A stretch of DNA of 64,000 nucleotides from Sclerodactyla briareus (GCA_026419785.1 JAODTK010005597.1:1-64000); one strand, 5' to 3'. Counted from the stretch's first letter, positions 1 through 12,035 are shown. The notes: a model not told the origin generated them from the letters alone. A program made the numbers and translations.

Positions 1-1950
1 CAGGTCCAAAAATTACATGTCAGTTATCTGAGGGTAGTTTAAAGGTTGATTCCAAGAAGTTGAATTTCCATGAATCCTTCTCATTTTCTTCCCCATAATT
101 CCCTCGGAAATCGACCATCGCAATCAAGCTGTTACGTAGATATTATTGGTCAACATAGCCAGCCTCACAGGAACGTGCAATTCCATGGACGGGGACTCGA
201 GCGATTCTCGTAGGCAACGCGAGAAGGGCTAAGAAGAGCTATTTCATTAGTAATATGCCCTTCTTATAGTAACCGGTGGGATATGAGACTTGATCCATAA
301 AGATTATATATATTAGAGATCGGAATTCAAAAGTTTTACGAGAGATCACGATCAATAGACACTTGAAATCAATCAAGACTTTGGAGCATACTTTGCAAGC
401 GACGGTCTGAGCACAGGGGCTCGGTCTACTAAAGGACTGCCCGGGACTGCCCTGTGGACAAAGGGCTGTCCGGTAGTCGAAAGACTGCCCAGTGTGTACT
501 AAAGACTGCCCCACAGTGGAAATTGATGACTGCCCCTCGAGTGCATAGGACCGTGACAAGCCGCCTATCCTTGGACACGGTCCCCTTTTTAAATTGTTCA
601 TCACGTGGTTGAATTGAAACGAGTAGGGCCCTGCCTATGAGTTGAGAAAAGTGGAATGTTCTATGAACCCTTCAACATCACTTGATTGAAAGAAACGTGA
701 AGCACATCAAACGAATTGATGTTGGCAATTGTCCAAAGGGATCTTGGAATAATCTCCAAATGGTCTTTCGATTAGCAAAATTTTTTCAATGCCGATAATT
801 GCCAAGTTATGCATGATTGGTTTCCACAATCGCAACGCTTCTTTCAGTTGAATGGGCAAATATTCAACCGGTGAATTCAGAAAAGGATCCTGGTTTTCAT
901 TTTGATTCTTCTTTCTTATGAAACCTTCTAATCAGTGTGCTAGCTGCGAGGAAAGGTAACTGGATTCCTTGGCTTGATTAGACGTCACTATCAGTTTCCT
1001 GGATGAAGATATTGTTGTTAGGTGTTCAAGCAGCTGGTGAGACCTCACCTGGATTATTCTGCCCGCAAGTATGGAACCCTTACTTCTCAAAGATAATCAG
1101 GTAATTGAAAACGTTCAGCGAGGGCCACTAATTGAATTCAAATTCTCTTATAGATTCTACCCGTACGAATAGAAGATTAAGAAGGCGTCTCGGTTTAACT
1201 TCGAGGGAACTGAGACGAATGTGATGGTTTGGTGCTTCGGATTCAGGTTTTTAAAATTGTTCATGGTTTCGAGGGGCCTGTCCTTCCACTATTTGCTGGA
1301 GTTTTCCAAAGTACCAACAATAAGGTCCATGGTCTCCACTTCATGGGTACACGCTGTAGACTGGACATTCGGGAATATTTCTTCTCCAGAGAGTTATTAA
1401 TGAGTGAATACCTTCCTGAGATTTTGTTCTGTCTAAGAGTGTGAATGCATTCAAGAACGGACTTGATTATTTTTCAAGAACTGCGGGCGAATTCGCTGAG
1501 CATCTGGGTTGTTCTTCTCGTTTGGGATATTTGGGCTTCGGGGTCTCTCATGAGGATTTTGCCTTCCTGACCCGTTTCACTAAACTAAACTAGTATTCTA
1601 GCCTGAATAACAATATCACTAAACAGAACTATGACAAGGCGCATGGGCGTTTTCTTTGACTCCACGAAGTCGTTTCTACCCACGTTGAAAGAAAGTCACA
1701 ACCCCTAGAATGTGGTTACCGACGTGGTCAAATTGTTCATCGGCATTATTAACACTCCTTGCCAACTAACGATACCACTCCACAAACTTTTAAACACTCC
1801 TGCTCAACTTGACTTACTAGTCCTGAGCTAATAAAGCTCACAAACGTGATCAAATTGTCAATCGGCTATGTATAATTTTAGCCCGATTGACAATATCACA
1901 GCGGATCATGCAATTGCATCGCACACAACCCGTGTTAGTCTTACCAAAGT
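1..1950. other. Unassigned non-coding DNA
   Basis: No recognisable gene. All open frames are short and unlike any family I know. The only structure I can support is the short dispersed repeat at about 385-565, whose inverted partner lies near 13.7 kb. The LTR of the following retrotransposon begins at the right edge. Confidence 0.5.
385..565 (-). repeat. Dispersed repeat with 'gactgccc' motifs (inverted partner at 13.66 kb)
   Basis: The block contains repeated words such as aaagactgccc and ggactgccc. Its reverse complement (gggcagtctttcg, ccctttgtccac, gggcagtcctttag) matches 13660-13780 in the same order, including the outer gagcccctg/caggggctc boundary. The short internal words look like a decayed minisatellite inside a larger dispersed element. 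Family unknown. Confidence 0.6.
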
Positions 1951-2263
1951 TATCTATGATGTATCATTACGTAATACCGTTGCATATTCATGAGTCAAAC
2001 GGCCACCACTATATACAGTATTATCGTATTATCCAATCACTGTTGGCCATCGCCCTTATCCTGTTAGCCCATCGGCATCAGCTAGATTGGTGAATGCATG
2101 TGTGCTTCCTAGAGACGCGTCCTTTTTTTGTTTAGCCTTCACGCCGCCAACAGGAGGTGACGTAGTATTTGGTATTTGAGTTCTACTAAGTAAAGATGGG
2201 ATCCATCCACATACCAACTTGTCAGCTTTCTTTTTTTAATGATGCTAAGCACATCACATTTCA
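1951..2263 (+). repeat. 5' LTR
   Basis: It aligns with 7325-7617 through shared blocks: tgatgtat, gttgcatat, catgagtca, ccaatcactgttggccatcg, gattggtga, tttagc, gtatttgagtt, tactaagt and the end acatcacatttca. The left edge is fuzzy to about 5 bp. The right edge is set by the following primer-binding-like site. This copy has about 20 extra bases near its right end relative to the 3' LTR. Confidence 0.85.
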
Positions 2264-2281
2264 TGGTGGCAGCGGAGAGAG
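2264..2281 (+). promoter_or_regulatory. Putative primer-binding site
   Basis: The sequence tggtggcagcggagagag follows the 5' LTR directly, after the LTR end ...catttca. LTR retrotransposons prime minus-strand synthesis from a tRNA 3' end, and such sites usually begin with TGG, the complement of the tRNA CCA end. The tRNA used is not identified. Confidence 0.6.
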
Positions 2282-3299
2282 ACTTTCTTCAACGATAAGA
2301 GATGTCCAGTTGCGACAGATAACGAGTTATAGCCTGGCTACTACTACGCAATTATAAAGATGGAGGACCGCACATCCACCGGCTGCACTTCTTACAAGTT
2401 ACGTAACAGTAGTTACTGTGAAGACATCAACTATCGACTTTGCTTGAATGGTTGCTGACAATTTAACAATCAATTAGCGTAACGATGCGAAGATTACCTA
2501 CCTTTGAAGACATCGGAGATGTCCGCATGATCTGAACAATCCAATCAACCTCAAAATCTATTTTTGAAGGCCCTAAAGCTAGGATGCCGAGACGTCCTCG
2601 TATCCTGAAATGAGGTATACCTTTTACTACATGTAGACGTAGATGACGAGATTCCGCTGACTTTACTATGACCAGAGCCTCTTTAAAAGCTAGCATTCTA
2701 CGCCGCTGGATGGAGTTGACGTTAGCGAACAGTCAGAACCGTCCTGAACTTACTGTTCCCTGTGTTACATTGGCGGCAGACGACAAGCGGAGCGGACATC
2801 GAACACGAGCTTGAGGGACGACAAACAACGTTATCTCACTTTGGACAGTTCATCAACAGACCTCGTATTGAGGACAAATTGTTGCAGAATGTTCTATATT
2901 TCCGTAATTTAGGAGTCTGGAATACGTGGTGGTTAAAAACTAAAACTATCATATATATTGTCACCCCCTGCATGTCCATATTCCCATTTCCCCACAATGA
3001 AATTATTTGAATGCATGAATTTTGGCCTATCCTAACAGTAACACAATCTGCCTTCAGTCAATGCGTAAGTGGCCTAGTGTCCTGTGCCTAATAGTTTTCC
3101 CCACGTAGCGCCATTGCATTTTTACCATTAGAATTTGCCATCGTGAATGTCTAAAAACAACATTGCATTGTGTATGAGCTGCCTGCTATTATTATTGATG
3201 CATTATTAGCACCAGGTATGGCAGAGTTAGCATTTCGCACCCCTGTCTTGATTGGAAGGCAAACGACCTTCCTCTGGGCTTCAGAATTTCAAAAGCTAT
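2282..3299 (+). other. Element leader and 5' gag region, unreadable
   Basis: This lies between the primer-binding site and the first recognisable gag segment. Short frames at 2463-2696 (minus) and 2762-3010 (plus) match nothing I recognise. It probably contains the N-terminal gag region, too decayed to read, and possibly a secondary insertion around 3000-3290. Confidence 0.4.
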
Positions 3300-3960
3300 T
3301 GTGAGTTAATTTTCTCAGGCCCCTAGCATCAAAGCCAGAAACAGAAACATGTAACTTACATTCTTTTCTGGATGGGACCGGAAGGTATCAATGTGTAATG
3401 AAACCTGGGAATACGGCAAAACAAAATGCGGACGCCCAATGAAATATCCACATGTTTTAAGACCATTTTGAACCAAAGATCCACTTCGGTGGCACGGTAT
3501 TCAGCTAAATTAAACATCAAAATAGAGATGAACAACAAGTTGACAAGTTCATGACACGGTGCAATGCGCCGAAAATGTAAATTTTCATCCGCCAGATGAG
3601 ATGAAAGCTAGACTCATAGAACAATACTTTTGGCACCCCCGCTCCAAAGTTGGGGTTGCAGGAAACTTGTTTGAAGAAGATGACACATTAACTTGGATCA
3701 GGCATTGGAGTAAGCTCGTACGTAAGGCGCCACTGAGGCTCATGTGGAAGCTTTACATCTGCTGCAAATGGCGTGTCAGTTTAATGCTTAACAAAATGCA
3801 AGATCAAATAGGCAAAATCAGTACCAAAACACTGATAGCAAAAAATGTTCTCGATGTGGGTTAAGATACCCTCACAACGGAAAAGTCCCTTCTCGGTACA
3901 GACTTCACATGTGGGAAGTCTAATCATTGAAGGCTGTGTGCAGGTCCAAAGCCAAATGAC
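3300..3960 (+). pseudogene. gag remnant with CCHC-type zinc knuckle
   Basis: Gag is the structural nucleocapsid precursor of the element. Pieces in different frames show a Gag C-terminal pattern: a basic stretch followed by DEMKARLIEQ and then LFEEDDTLTW near 3600-3700. A zinc-knuckle start KCSRCG begins at about 3843 (first Cys codon 3846-3848), with a later His/Cys part and CRSKA near 3938-3952. Frame changes occur between the pieces and between the two halves of the knuckle, so the gene is broken. The position directly 5' of the protease agrees with a gag-pol order. Confidence 0.75.
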
Positions 3961-4194
3961 CGATCCCGTTTCTAAGAGTCAAAGAAGCAGGTCGGACCTA
4001 AGGACGACAGAGATCTTCATCTCGTCGTCCACAAGTCTACCATGCAGTGGCATGTCAAACAACCGAAAATGAAAATTTGGGGTTGAACAACTAACATTTG
4101 ATCGATCAAATTCGTGACTTTCAGGAATGCCTGAGAGAGGGTAATGAATTTTTGACCACCCTTGATACCTCCAATCCGTAAAGAAATGGACGCC

Positions 4195-4565
4195 AACCAA
4201 TTGAAGTCAGGTTAAACACTGGGGCTGATGGTAACATACTTCCATGCGGATATTTACCTTATGTACCCCAACAAGCTTGATGCAATTAGTGAACACTTCC
4301 TCAGTGCCCCCTTGTCGCCAAGTGACACCATAATTACAGCATATAATGGGAGTAAAATACACCATTATGACATACTTAAACTTGACAGGTGGATTCAACA
4401 CAAGAAAATCAGTGTGAAGTTTTTGTTGCTGATGTGAATGGACCGCTTTGCTTGGCTTTAGGTCATGTGTTGATCTGAAGTTTGTCTCTGTGCACTTGCG
4501 GTGTCCGACTAAACCAGGTGATGTACGAAACATTGATGCTTTTTCATTCAAACAGTATCTCCTGA
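4195..4565 (+). pseudogene. Retropepsin-like protease remnant
   Basis: An aspartic protease core is visible in the frame beginning at 4203: RLNTGADGNILPC. The catalytic triad DTG appears as NTG, because the codon at 4215-4217 reads aac. After a frameshift the next frame (4228 onward) reads LSPSDTIITAYNGSKI, the usual middle part of gypsy-type proteases. The tail, with FVADVNGP and a following LGLxxC-like segment near 4420-4480, is shifted again. It sits between gag and RT, as expected. Confidence 0.8.
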
Positions 4566-4739
4566 TCAGTTGGGGGGTTGGCAAATTTGAGGGTGGACTA
4601 CTACCATATTGTGATTGATGAGTCTAATGCCCCGCCTGTCTACATGCTCACGTACATGCCCCGTCAAGATTTCTGATGAAATTAAAAAGCAACTAGACGA
4701 CATGGTTGCCTTAGGGGGTTATTGAGCCAAATTTCAGAA

Positions 4740-5420
4740 CCACTGATTGGGTCTCCCATTTTGGTGTACTTTCCGAAAACCAAAGGAAGTGGAGAGTGTG
4801 TCCTTGACCCAAAAGACCTTTAAGTGGCCATAAAACGAAGCCATTGTCACACTCCTACGAGTGATGAAATTACACTAAATTATCAGGTATCCTGTTTTTT
4901 TCCATACTAGATGCAAACTGGGTATTGGGGCAGTCCCACTAGATGCAGAGTCCCGTAAGTTTACAACATTCAATAGTCCATTTGGACGCTAATTGTGTTT
5001 TACAACGGTTACCTGTTGGCTTGTGTGTGAGCCGAGACGTCTATCAATCTAGAATAAAACCAAATTCAGGAGGTGTGCCCAGGAACCATTGGCATAACTG
5101 ACGATATTTGTGGTATGGGCAAAACAAGCAAGAACATGAATGAAACCCTGCACAGACTAATGAATGTTGCCAGTGAGAAGGGCATAGTTTTTAATCCTGA
5201 GACGTGTGAGATGAAAAAACATCCATAAATTCTTTGGACCACGTGTACGATGCAGGATGGTGTTCACACCCTGCTCCGGCTAAGGTGAGGCTATCGTAAA
5301 ATCGAAAGGCCTAAAAAGTGTGAAAAAGCTTCAGGAATTCTTGGGAATCGTTACATATATGGCCCTCCTTTATTCCAAATTTGTCAATCATACTGCACAA
5401 TGCGTGAGCTACCAAAAAGA
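4740..5420 (+). pseudogene. Reverse transcriptase remnant
   Basis: RT copies the element RNA into DNA. Visible pieces, in several frames: LDPKDL then AIKRSH (about 4805-4845), SILDANW (about 4903), SRKFTTFNSPFGR (about 4950-4989), RLPVGL then CVSRDVYQSR (about 5005-5053), and GTIGITDDICGMGKTSK (from 5085) with the catalytic Asp pair at 5100-5105. It continues as LHRLMNVASEKGIVFNPE to about 5200. The order matches Ty3/gypsy RT blocks. At least four frame changes and a stop within PKDL*V make it non-functional. Confidence 0.9.
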
Positions 5421-5599
5421 TGCTCATTTTCCAGTGGGGTATGGGTCACATGACCGTGATTTCCACTTCCCAAAAACATAAAGTCGCTCATACGTGAACA
5501 GGTGACGCTAGCCTATTTCGACCCCATAAGAGAACAGTAATTGAAGGTTGATGTCGTCACAAGGTGTTGGATGTGTGTTGACCCAGGACAACAAGCCAA

Positions 5600-5875
5600 T
5601 TAGTTTTGCATCAAAGCGTTCACCGAGACAGAACACAGTACGCGATCATTGAACGCGAATGTTTGCTGTGGTCTATGCTGTTAAAAGTTTTCATATATGG
5701 TAAACACTTCAGTTCCATCCGATCACAAACCACTGGAAATGACCAAACTGAAGAATCTAGGGGCAAAGCAAAAAAAGCGCCGCCTAGATTACAGCGTTTT
5801 CTCATAAGATTACAGACTTATGATGTGAGCATCCATCAAAGCCTGGTAAGGAGTTGATAGCAGATGCGCTGTAGG
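5600..5875 (+). pseudogene. RNase H domain remnant
   Basis: RNase H removes the RNA strand during reverse transcription. The frame from 5606 reads RDRTQYAIIERECL and then, after small disruptions, KVFIYGKHF, PPRLQRFLIRLQTYDVSI. These correspond to the gypsy RNase H pattern of YAxIERE, YGxxF and PPRLQRxLLRLQxYD. It lies downstream of RT, with the connecting region (5210-5600) also degenerate. Confidence 0.85.
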
Positions 5876-6159
5876 TGAATCATTGGAAGGTGATGATGTT
5901 GTCGTACCTTTTGTTCAGTTCTAAGTCAGAAAACCAGTGAAATCAGGGACAAAACAAAAGTCAACAGCCGGAAACTTGCTTGCCTCATGGACAATATGCA
6001 GGCGGTGCCAGACAAAAGACGGCTAGTCCCAAAACAAAAATCCAAAGTTATTTGGCCTTATCGTGACGAGGTGTCAGTGGAGAAAATGTGGTGTCGTTCA
6101 TGAGGGACGAAAAGATTGATATTCCTCATTCAATGCAGTCTGATTTCTTAATAAAATAA

Positions 6160-6990
6160 AGATTGGACATCAGGGTACAGTCACTAATGTCAAACTACGG
6201 GCCAAAACCTGGTCTTCTGGAATGGCATAAAATAACGGACATCGAGGCCATGACCAAATGGATGTACAATTTGTCAAGAGCATGGAAATCTTTGTCTTTC
6301 AGGCCTCTTGATCCACATGAAATTCCTACAAGGCCATGTCGGTTCTGGGTAGACTTGTTCTCCATTAGAGGAGAGGAATATATACTATTGACAGAGTATT
6401 ACTCAGTTTTTTATTGTGATAAGCTACATCGGGCCAACGGACAAGTGGTATTTTATACAAAAATGAAAAGCGTTGTGTTCAGAGCATGGGTTCCAGAGAG
6501 GCAAAGTTGGTCTCAGGACAATGGCAGTCAATTCAACCAGTGTGTGTGTTTTAAGCAAGTTCTAGATGAATGGTAATTTCTCATGTGGACCTCCAGTCCA
6601 AGATAACCAAAAGCTAATGGGTTCATTTGAGCGTCAGGTGCAGACCGTTTAAAAACACAATTATAAGGCAAAACAGTCAAAACCTGATGTTGAAGGGCTT
6701 TGTTTGGCTCTGAGATCTACACCTATCGATTCAAAGGCCCCTCACTGCCGAACTGCTAAATGGTCGTAGGTATTATTATAGACTAACTCCTAGTTAAAGT
6801 AAAGTTGAAAAAGCTCACAACCGAGATGATGTTAGCGAATGTTGAATGACAGACAGCAAGAAACAGACGCTATCACGATCGTTCCTCTCGTTGAACGGAA
6901 ACCCCGTCTGCGGGCAAGATGTTTTTGTCAAGATCAGGAACTGGAAATGGGCACCTGGTCAGGTTGTTGACAGACGACCTTGAACCTGAT
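6160..6990 (+). pseudogene. Integrase remnant
   Basis: Integrase inserts the DNA copy. The frame 6163-6576 reads MSNYGPKPGL, PHEIPTRPCRFWVDLFSIRG, EYILLTEYYSVF and WSQDNGSQFN. This matches the DDE catalytic core, with the first Asp in VDLF and the second in QDNGSQF. A later piece in another frame contains NGRR after PLTAELL (about 6735-6770), as seen in the C-terminal part of gypsy integrases, and a W-rich basic segment (KIRNWKWAPGQVVDRR, about 6930-6980). I did not see an intact HHCC zinc-binding region. Confidence 0.85.
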
Positions 6991-7300
6991 CATATATGGT
7001 TAGCACTCTATGGTATATATTGCGGAGGACTCGGAACCATCTGAAAGAATCAAAGGGAAATGTTAGATTCTTTTATGTTCTCCTTCGACAGTCAGACCCA
7101 AGCCAGAAAGACGAGTCGCGTCAGACTCAATTTCAGGTCAGTTGGGTCATGACAATGCCGAGTCGGGTCAGAGTAATGTAGTCCAGCCCCAAACTGATAA
7201 CCTTTATCGAAATCGATCGGGTCGAGCAAGTTCAGGCCAAGACAGATTCTAGTCTGTGATTGTCTTGTTGGAATCATGTGGCCAATTCATAATATCTCTT

Positions 7301-7324
7301 TGTGGGAAGAGGGGATGTGGGGGA
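7301..7324 (+). promoter_or_regulatory. Polypurine tract
   Basis: A purine-rich run (gggaagaggggatgtgggg) ends immediately before the 3' LTR. In LTR retrotransposons this tract primes plus-strand DNA synthesis. It fixes the 3' LTR start at about 7325. Confidence 0.7.
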
Positions 7325-7617
7325 TGTAATATTGATGTATTCTTAAGTAATTACTGTTGCATATCATGAGTCATAACGGCCAACCACTATATAACATTAT
7401 TATGCGTATTATTATCCAATCACTGTTGGCCATCGCATATCGTTTAGCCATCGGCATTAAGCGAGATTGGTGATTGCATGGTGATTCCTAGAGAAGCGGT
7501 TTACTTTTGGTTTAGCTCAAGCCGCAACAAGGAAGGCGACGTTGTATTTTGTATTTGAGTTATACTAAGTTATACTTAGTTAAGATGGACCATCCAAATT
7601 TCCAACATCACATTTCA
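7325..7617 (+). repeat. 3' LTR
   Basis: It begins TGTAATATTGATG after the polypurine tract and ends acatcacatttca. It shares long blocks with 1951-2263 (see the 5' LTR). The TG...CA ends fit LTR convention. It carries a partly duplicated 'ttatacttagt' near 7570 that is absent from the 5' copy. Confidence 0.85.
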
Positions 7618-10439
7618 AACTTGTTCAAGCCAATTTCCGGTATCTTTCAAGTGTATGACGACACCACAACACAATTGCAACTCAAAACAGCAACTGCGCC
7701 ACTAAGCCACGAAATACTAGGATCTCAGGTAGCCTTTCCCATAACAATCAAGTCCTGTTCGCCGGCAAAGCGAACACTAGCGGGTGACTTCAACACGCCC
7801 CCCCCCTTACTACTAGCATATAGTTACAACGAACCAAGACTACACGGGGGGAGACTCTGTACACTGTACGACACGGACGCCTAGGCTGTGCCACATCCAC
7901 TCCCAATGTGACTTCCCTCCATTGACTGACTGTTGTGTACGTACAGATTAGCAATTCACGAGTTTTGCACGACGAGCGAGGTATGCTCTACTCCATACCA
8001 CAAGTCTGCGCTTGCTACATGTTGTTATCGTCTGATTTTTTGGCGTAACCTTCTATTTAAGTGTTATCCCATATTTCATCGTATGCCCAACTTGTGTCAC
8101 CCCCGGGGACCTGGCATTGTGTGCAGAATACAGAATTCATCACTGTGCATAGCCGGCGCCAGGCTACTGATCGTCCCACGCGCCCCGGGTGCACTCAACC
8201 GTGCACCTCGTTACTGGGTCCCTAATACAACATGACAACCATGGTCGCACCGCTCTCATCTATAGTCATCTATTGAAGATGATAGGCTGTATTAGTAACT
8301 CAAAGCCGAAACACCGCGGCAAAAAACCTGTTACTGAACCTAAGTCAGTTCATGACTGATGGGCTCTGCCACAATTTCACCTTGATTGCCTGGTGTAAGT
8401 TTACAGGACGTGTACCGTATGTTACGTAATGCGGACAGGGACGTCGTTAGAGGGGGTGTGGGGGTATCTCACTCCCAATATTTTTCAAAACTTTGGCATA
8501 CTTGGAAATTTCTGCGAAGTTTCTGAAAGATAGCGTTGGCTGATAACCATTCTTGGAATTTTTTCCATAGTTGGGACTTTTTCAAAATAACACACGTGTT
8601 TATTTTTTCAAAAATTTTCATTCCAAGTTCGAGAAACGATGGAAAAGATAATAATTTTGGGTCGTTTCGGCATCAAATTTATTTGGGGAAAATGCGCTCT
8701 GTGCCGGCGCTGTTGGCAAATTGAGCCTGGTTAGTTAAAAAAAAATCCGTTTCAGTTGGAGATCTTGCTAACTAACCCAGACATATTTAAAACTTCATAC
8801 TCATTTAATTGGTAAACTTTTCTTTGAGGAAATCCATCCAGAGGCCACAAACTCGTAGCATTAAAGGATGTTCTATAATGTAGCGTTCTTGCAAAAGCCC
8901 GGCGTCAGCGCTGTTCGCAATTAGAATTCAGACTTGTACCAAAGTTTAGTTTAAAAAATCCATTACAAGTTCAGTGGATTTTCTTAAAGGGACTGGGTAG
9001 ATCTAGACAGCTAATTTACTTCGGGAAATTTCCCCTTCGTGAAATTTCAACTATAAGTTGCCGCAGCTCTTAACTGAAAAAGTGGGGTTCTTATAATTTG
9101 GGATCACTTTGAATGGTATCAGATTCCTGCAATTTTTTCGTACTTCTCTAATTCAATTTACGTATTTTGTTAAAAGTATTCCCTCCAAGCCACTCGTTGT
9201 CGGTGTTCAGTTATGACTTCAAAGAAGTCATCCCAGCTGTGACCTACCTGAGCTGTGCTAAATACACATGGATAGAACTATCAGATGCAATTTGAAATGC
9301 TGTTACTTTAGCTTAATTTCAGTAAGGGTTATGGGAGCACAAGACCCCCTCAATCACGTCAATAGCGTAGCCCATGCAAGCAAAGGCCAGATTGAGAGAA
9401 AGCCTCCTCAATAGTTCATCTCGTGTAAACGGGGGACATCAAAATACTGTTAGTGATGTCAAACTGTCAGGAATTTATTACCTACTATGTTGCGGCATAT
9501 ATACAGTACATTGCGCCACAGCAGCCTGACCCCCCCCCCCTAAAAAAAAATCAACTGCCTGCCTAAGTGCCCACTAATTACACTGTATGTATGGTCTTTC
9601 ATTTTAGAGTGAGGAATATAAACTTGACGTTTGACGGCACTCGTTGCGGCATATTTTAATTTCAACGGAAATAAAACCAAATTTTTGCCGTAACATTGTG
9701 GACAAACGACTATGAAAAAATGCGTATTTCATCGAAAAATGAAGAACTATGCGTTCATTTAGGAAATGTCAAAATTTTACAATGAAAAAGCCCCCACCAT
9801 AGTAACTACTATAAAGACAAAATGTGTGACAACATGCCATTCCTATCGAATTTCCTTCCTCATTAATTACTTTTTCGGTTGTCTAGAGTGTTTTCCGTCA
9901 TAACAATGATTTGTATTATTACTCCATAAGTGCAATAATTGTTCATTGTGCGTTTCATGAGCCCAGGTCATTGAAGAGCATTATCCTCTCACAAAAATAT
10001 TTTAGATCGATAAAATACAACTGGGATTTCAAACTCATGTCGTTTTGGTGTGGAGACTATTTAGTATTTACACTTTATTAAAAAAGACAATATCGTGTTC
10101 GCACCACCCAGCGAATAATGAATGGTTCCGTTTTGCATGGCGGGGGCCTACATAACAGAGCTCAAACCGCCAACAATACTGAATATTCTTTTGTATCCAG
10201 TATAGAGACAAATGAGTTTTAGGTAATTAGTCTGTAGGGTTTTAAGCTTTGGTGATTTGACTGCTTTCCTCTAATCGAAAAACACGATGGCATTATCCCA
10301 GGAAATAACATTGGATCTTTGAAGAGAGAGTTGCAATTTTGCCTGTATCCAACAATGGGGCTGTAATTCTATGGGTTATGTTGTTGTTTCTGATCCTGGA
10401 CGGGAGTCCCAAGCATCTCGCAGTCACGCGTGGCGTGTG
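7618..10439. other. Unassigned non-coding DNA
   Basis: No recognisable gene. AT-rich stretches and a short poly-C tract (about 9530-9540) that continues into an A-run resemble other poly-C repeats in the window. Short frames at 7549-7884 and 7933-8235 have no recognisable domain, and the first overlaps the LTR. Confidence 0.45.
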
Positions 10440-11500
10440 TGTGTGGTGTATGTAGTGGGTGTGTGTGTATGTAACGGCCTACCTTGTAATCAGGCTAAGT
10501 CCAACATGCCTGTGGGATGCGCAAACTTGGTCCCCCCCCTGGTGGGTCGTGCTCCCATGATGAGTACATGAACGCTATTATTGTTGTATGAGTAGTAAGG
10601 GGTCAATTTTGGTCAAAAAGTGGAGGGAAACTTGTAAAATTCTGGTTATTTTGGGCACTTTTACCTTGTAATAGAGCAAAAGTCCAAATGCCGGTGGGAT
10701 CAAGTAAAAAAACAAACAAACAACTTGGTGGGTTTGTGCTTCCCATGATGAGGTACATGAACGCCATTAGTTCGTAGAGTTGGGGTCAACTTGGCAACAA
10801 GTGGAACACTTGTAAAATTCTGGTATTTTGGGCACTTTCAACTTGTAATCATGGCAAAGTCCAACAGTGCATGGTGGGACTAAGTTCAAACTTGGTGGGT
10901 GTTTGTGCTTCCCAGATGAGTACATGAACGCTATTTATTGTGTATGAGTAGGGGGTCAATTTTGGGCAAAAACTGGAAACTGTGAAATTCTGTATTTTGG
11001 CAAGTTTACCTTGTAATCAGGCAAAGTCCAACATGCATGGGGCCAAGTTCAAACTTGGGGGGTGTGTTCCCAGATGAGTACATGAACATTATGATTGTTG
11101 TAGAGTTGGGGGAATATGGGGGAAAAAGTGGAAACTTGTAAAATTCTGGTATTTTGGGCACTTTTGACATTGAATCAGCAAAGTCCAAACCGTTGCCTGG
11201 TGGGATCAAGTTAAAACTTGTAGGTGTGCTTTTTTTTTTCCATGATGAGTACATTAACGCTTTTTATTGTTGTATGAGATCGGGGGTCAACGTTGGGCAA
11301 AAAAAGTGGAAACTAAAATTCTGGTATTTTGGGCACTTGTACCTGGTAATCAGGCAAGTCCAAACATGCCTGGTGGGATTAAGTTCAAAAGTGGTGTTGT
11401 GCTCCCATGGATGAGTACATGAACGCTATTATTGTTGTACAACAGTTCAAGCTAGCCATATACGGCTGTAAAAATTCTGGTATTTTGGCAGACTTAATTG
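10440..11500 (+). repeat. Tandem array, unit about 170 bp, about six copies
   Basis: Six imperfect copies of a unit of about 155-180 bp start near 10481, 10662, 10839, 11008, 11164 and 11341. Each has, in order: 'ccttgtaatcaggcaaagtcc', 'ggtgggatcaagttcaaac', 'cccatgatgagtacatgaacg', 'attattgttgtatgagt', 'ggggtcaa', 'aagtggaaact', 'tgtaaaattctggtattttg'. Copies differ by many one-base indels. A gtgtgt-rich lead-in at 10433-10475 resembles the lead-in of the repeats at 57.1 and 62.4 kb, so the array may be the expanded core of a mobile family. Confidence 0.85.
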
Positions 11501-12035
11501 TCCAACCTTGCCGGCTGGTCATGAAACATGCCTAGTACTTATGCTAATGATCTCCGTTAAGTATGAGGACTGGTGTTAGGGAAATTAAGAAATTGAGCCA
11601 CACGATACCGTTGTGTCCAAGAATACTAGCATTTGGGCTTGCGGTTCATATATCTTTTTATAGAAAACACGTGAACACCATGTCAGAGAAAGAACCATCA
11701 AAGAGCATATTTTACAAGAAAAATGTAGCGCCTTTTTTTAGGAAATGCACTTTGCCCTGCACACAGTTGCGGCATAGTGACTTGCACCTTTTATGTTCAA
11801 AAGATTGGTTGAGCAGTTAATGCCCAGTGTTTCGCTAGCAATCCACCCAAAAATAACTAGTTGGTAGCCAAAAGGCAATTACACACGGCCCTCGTGCCAT
11901 TTTAATGACTTGAATTCCGGTACTTTCGAAGGAACCACTTTCAATAATAGGACTGATCTAGTACCACGGTAATCCGTTATTTCTTAGGAGCTACCATTTT
12001 TAAATCTTATCGACTGAAACTATTTGATAATAGAC
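11501..12035. other. Unassigned non-coding DNA
   Basis: Nothing recognisable. It separates the 170-bp array from the next dispersed repeat. Confidence 0.4.

Larger units (their letters stand above)
1951..7617 (+). mobile_element. Degenerate Ty3/gypsy-type LTR retrotransposon
   Basis: Two LTRs of about 300 bp flank an internal region of about 5.1 kb. In order it holds a primer-binding-like site, a gag remnant with a zinc knuckle, protease, reverse transcriptase, RNase H, integrase core and a polypurine tract. This protease-RT-RNase H-integrase order is that of the Ty3/gypsy (Metaviridae-type) class. Frameshifts and stops separate every domain, so no polyprotein can be made. The two LTRs differ at many positions, including small indels, which suggests an old insertion unless base-call errors inflate the divergence. 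I could not identify a target-site duplication at the LTR edges. No env-like frame is visible between integrase and the 3' LTR. Confidence 0.9.

Noticed and set aside
4207..4584. 125-codon minus-strand frame
   Set aside because: It is antisense to the gypsy protease region, which is recognisable on the plus strand.
10440..11500. CRISPR-like array
   Set aside because: Repeat units are about 170 bp, contiguous and without unique spacers, and the genome context is eukaryotic.
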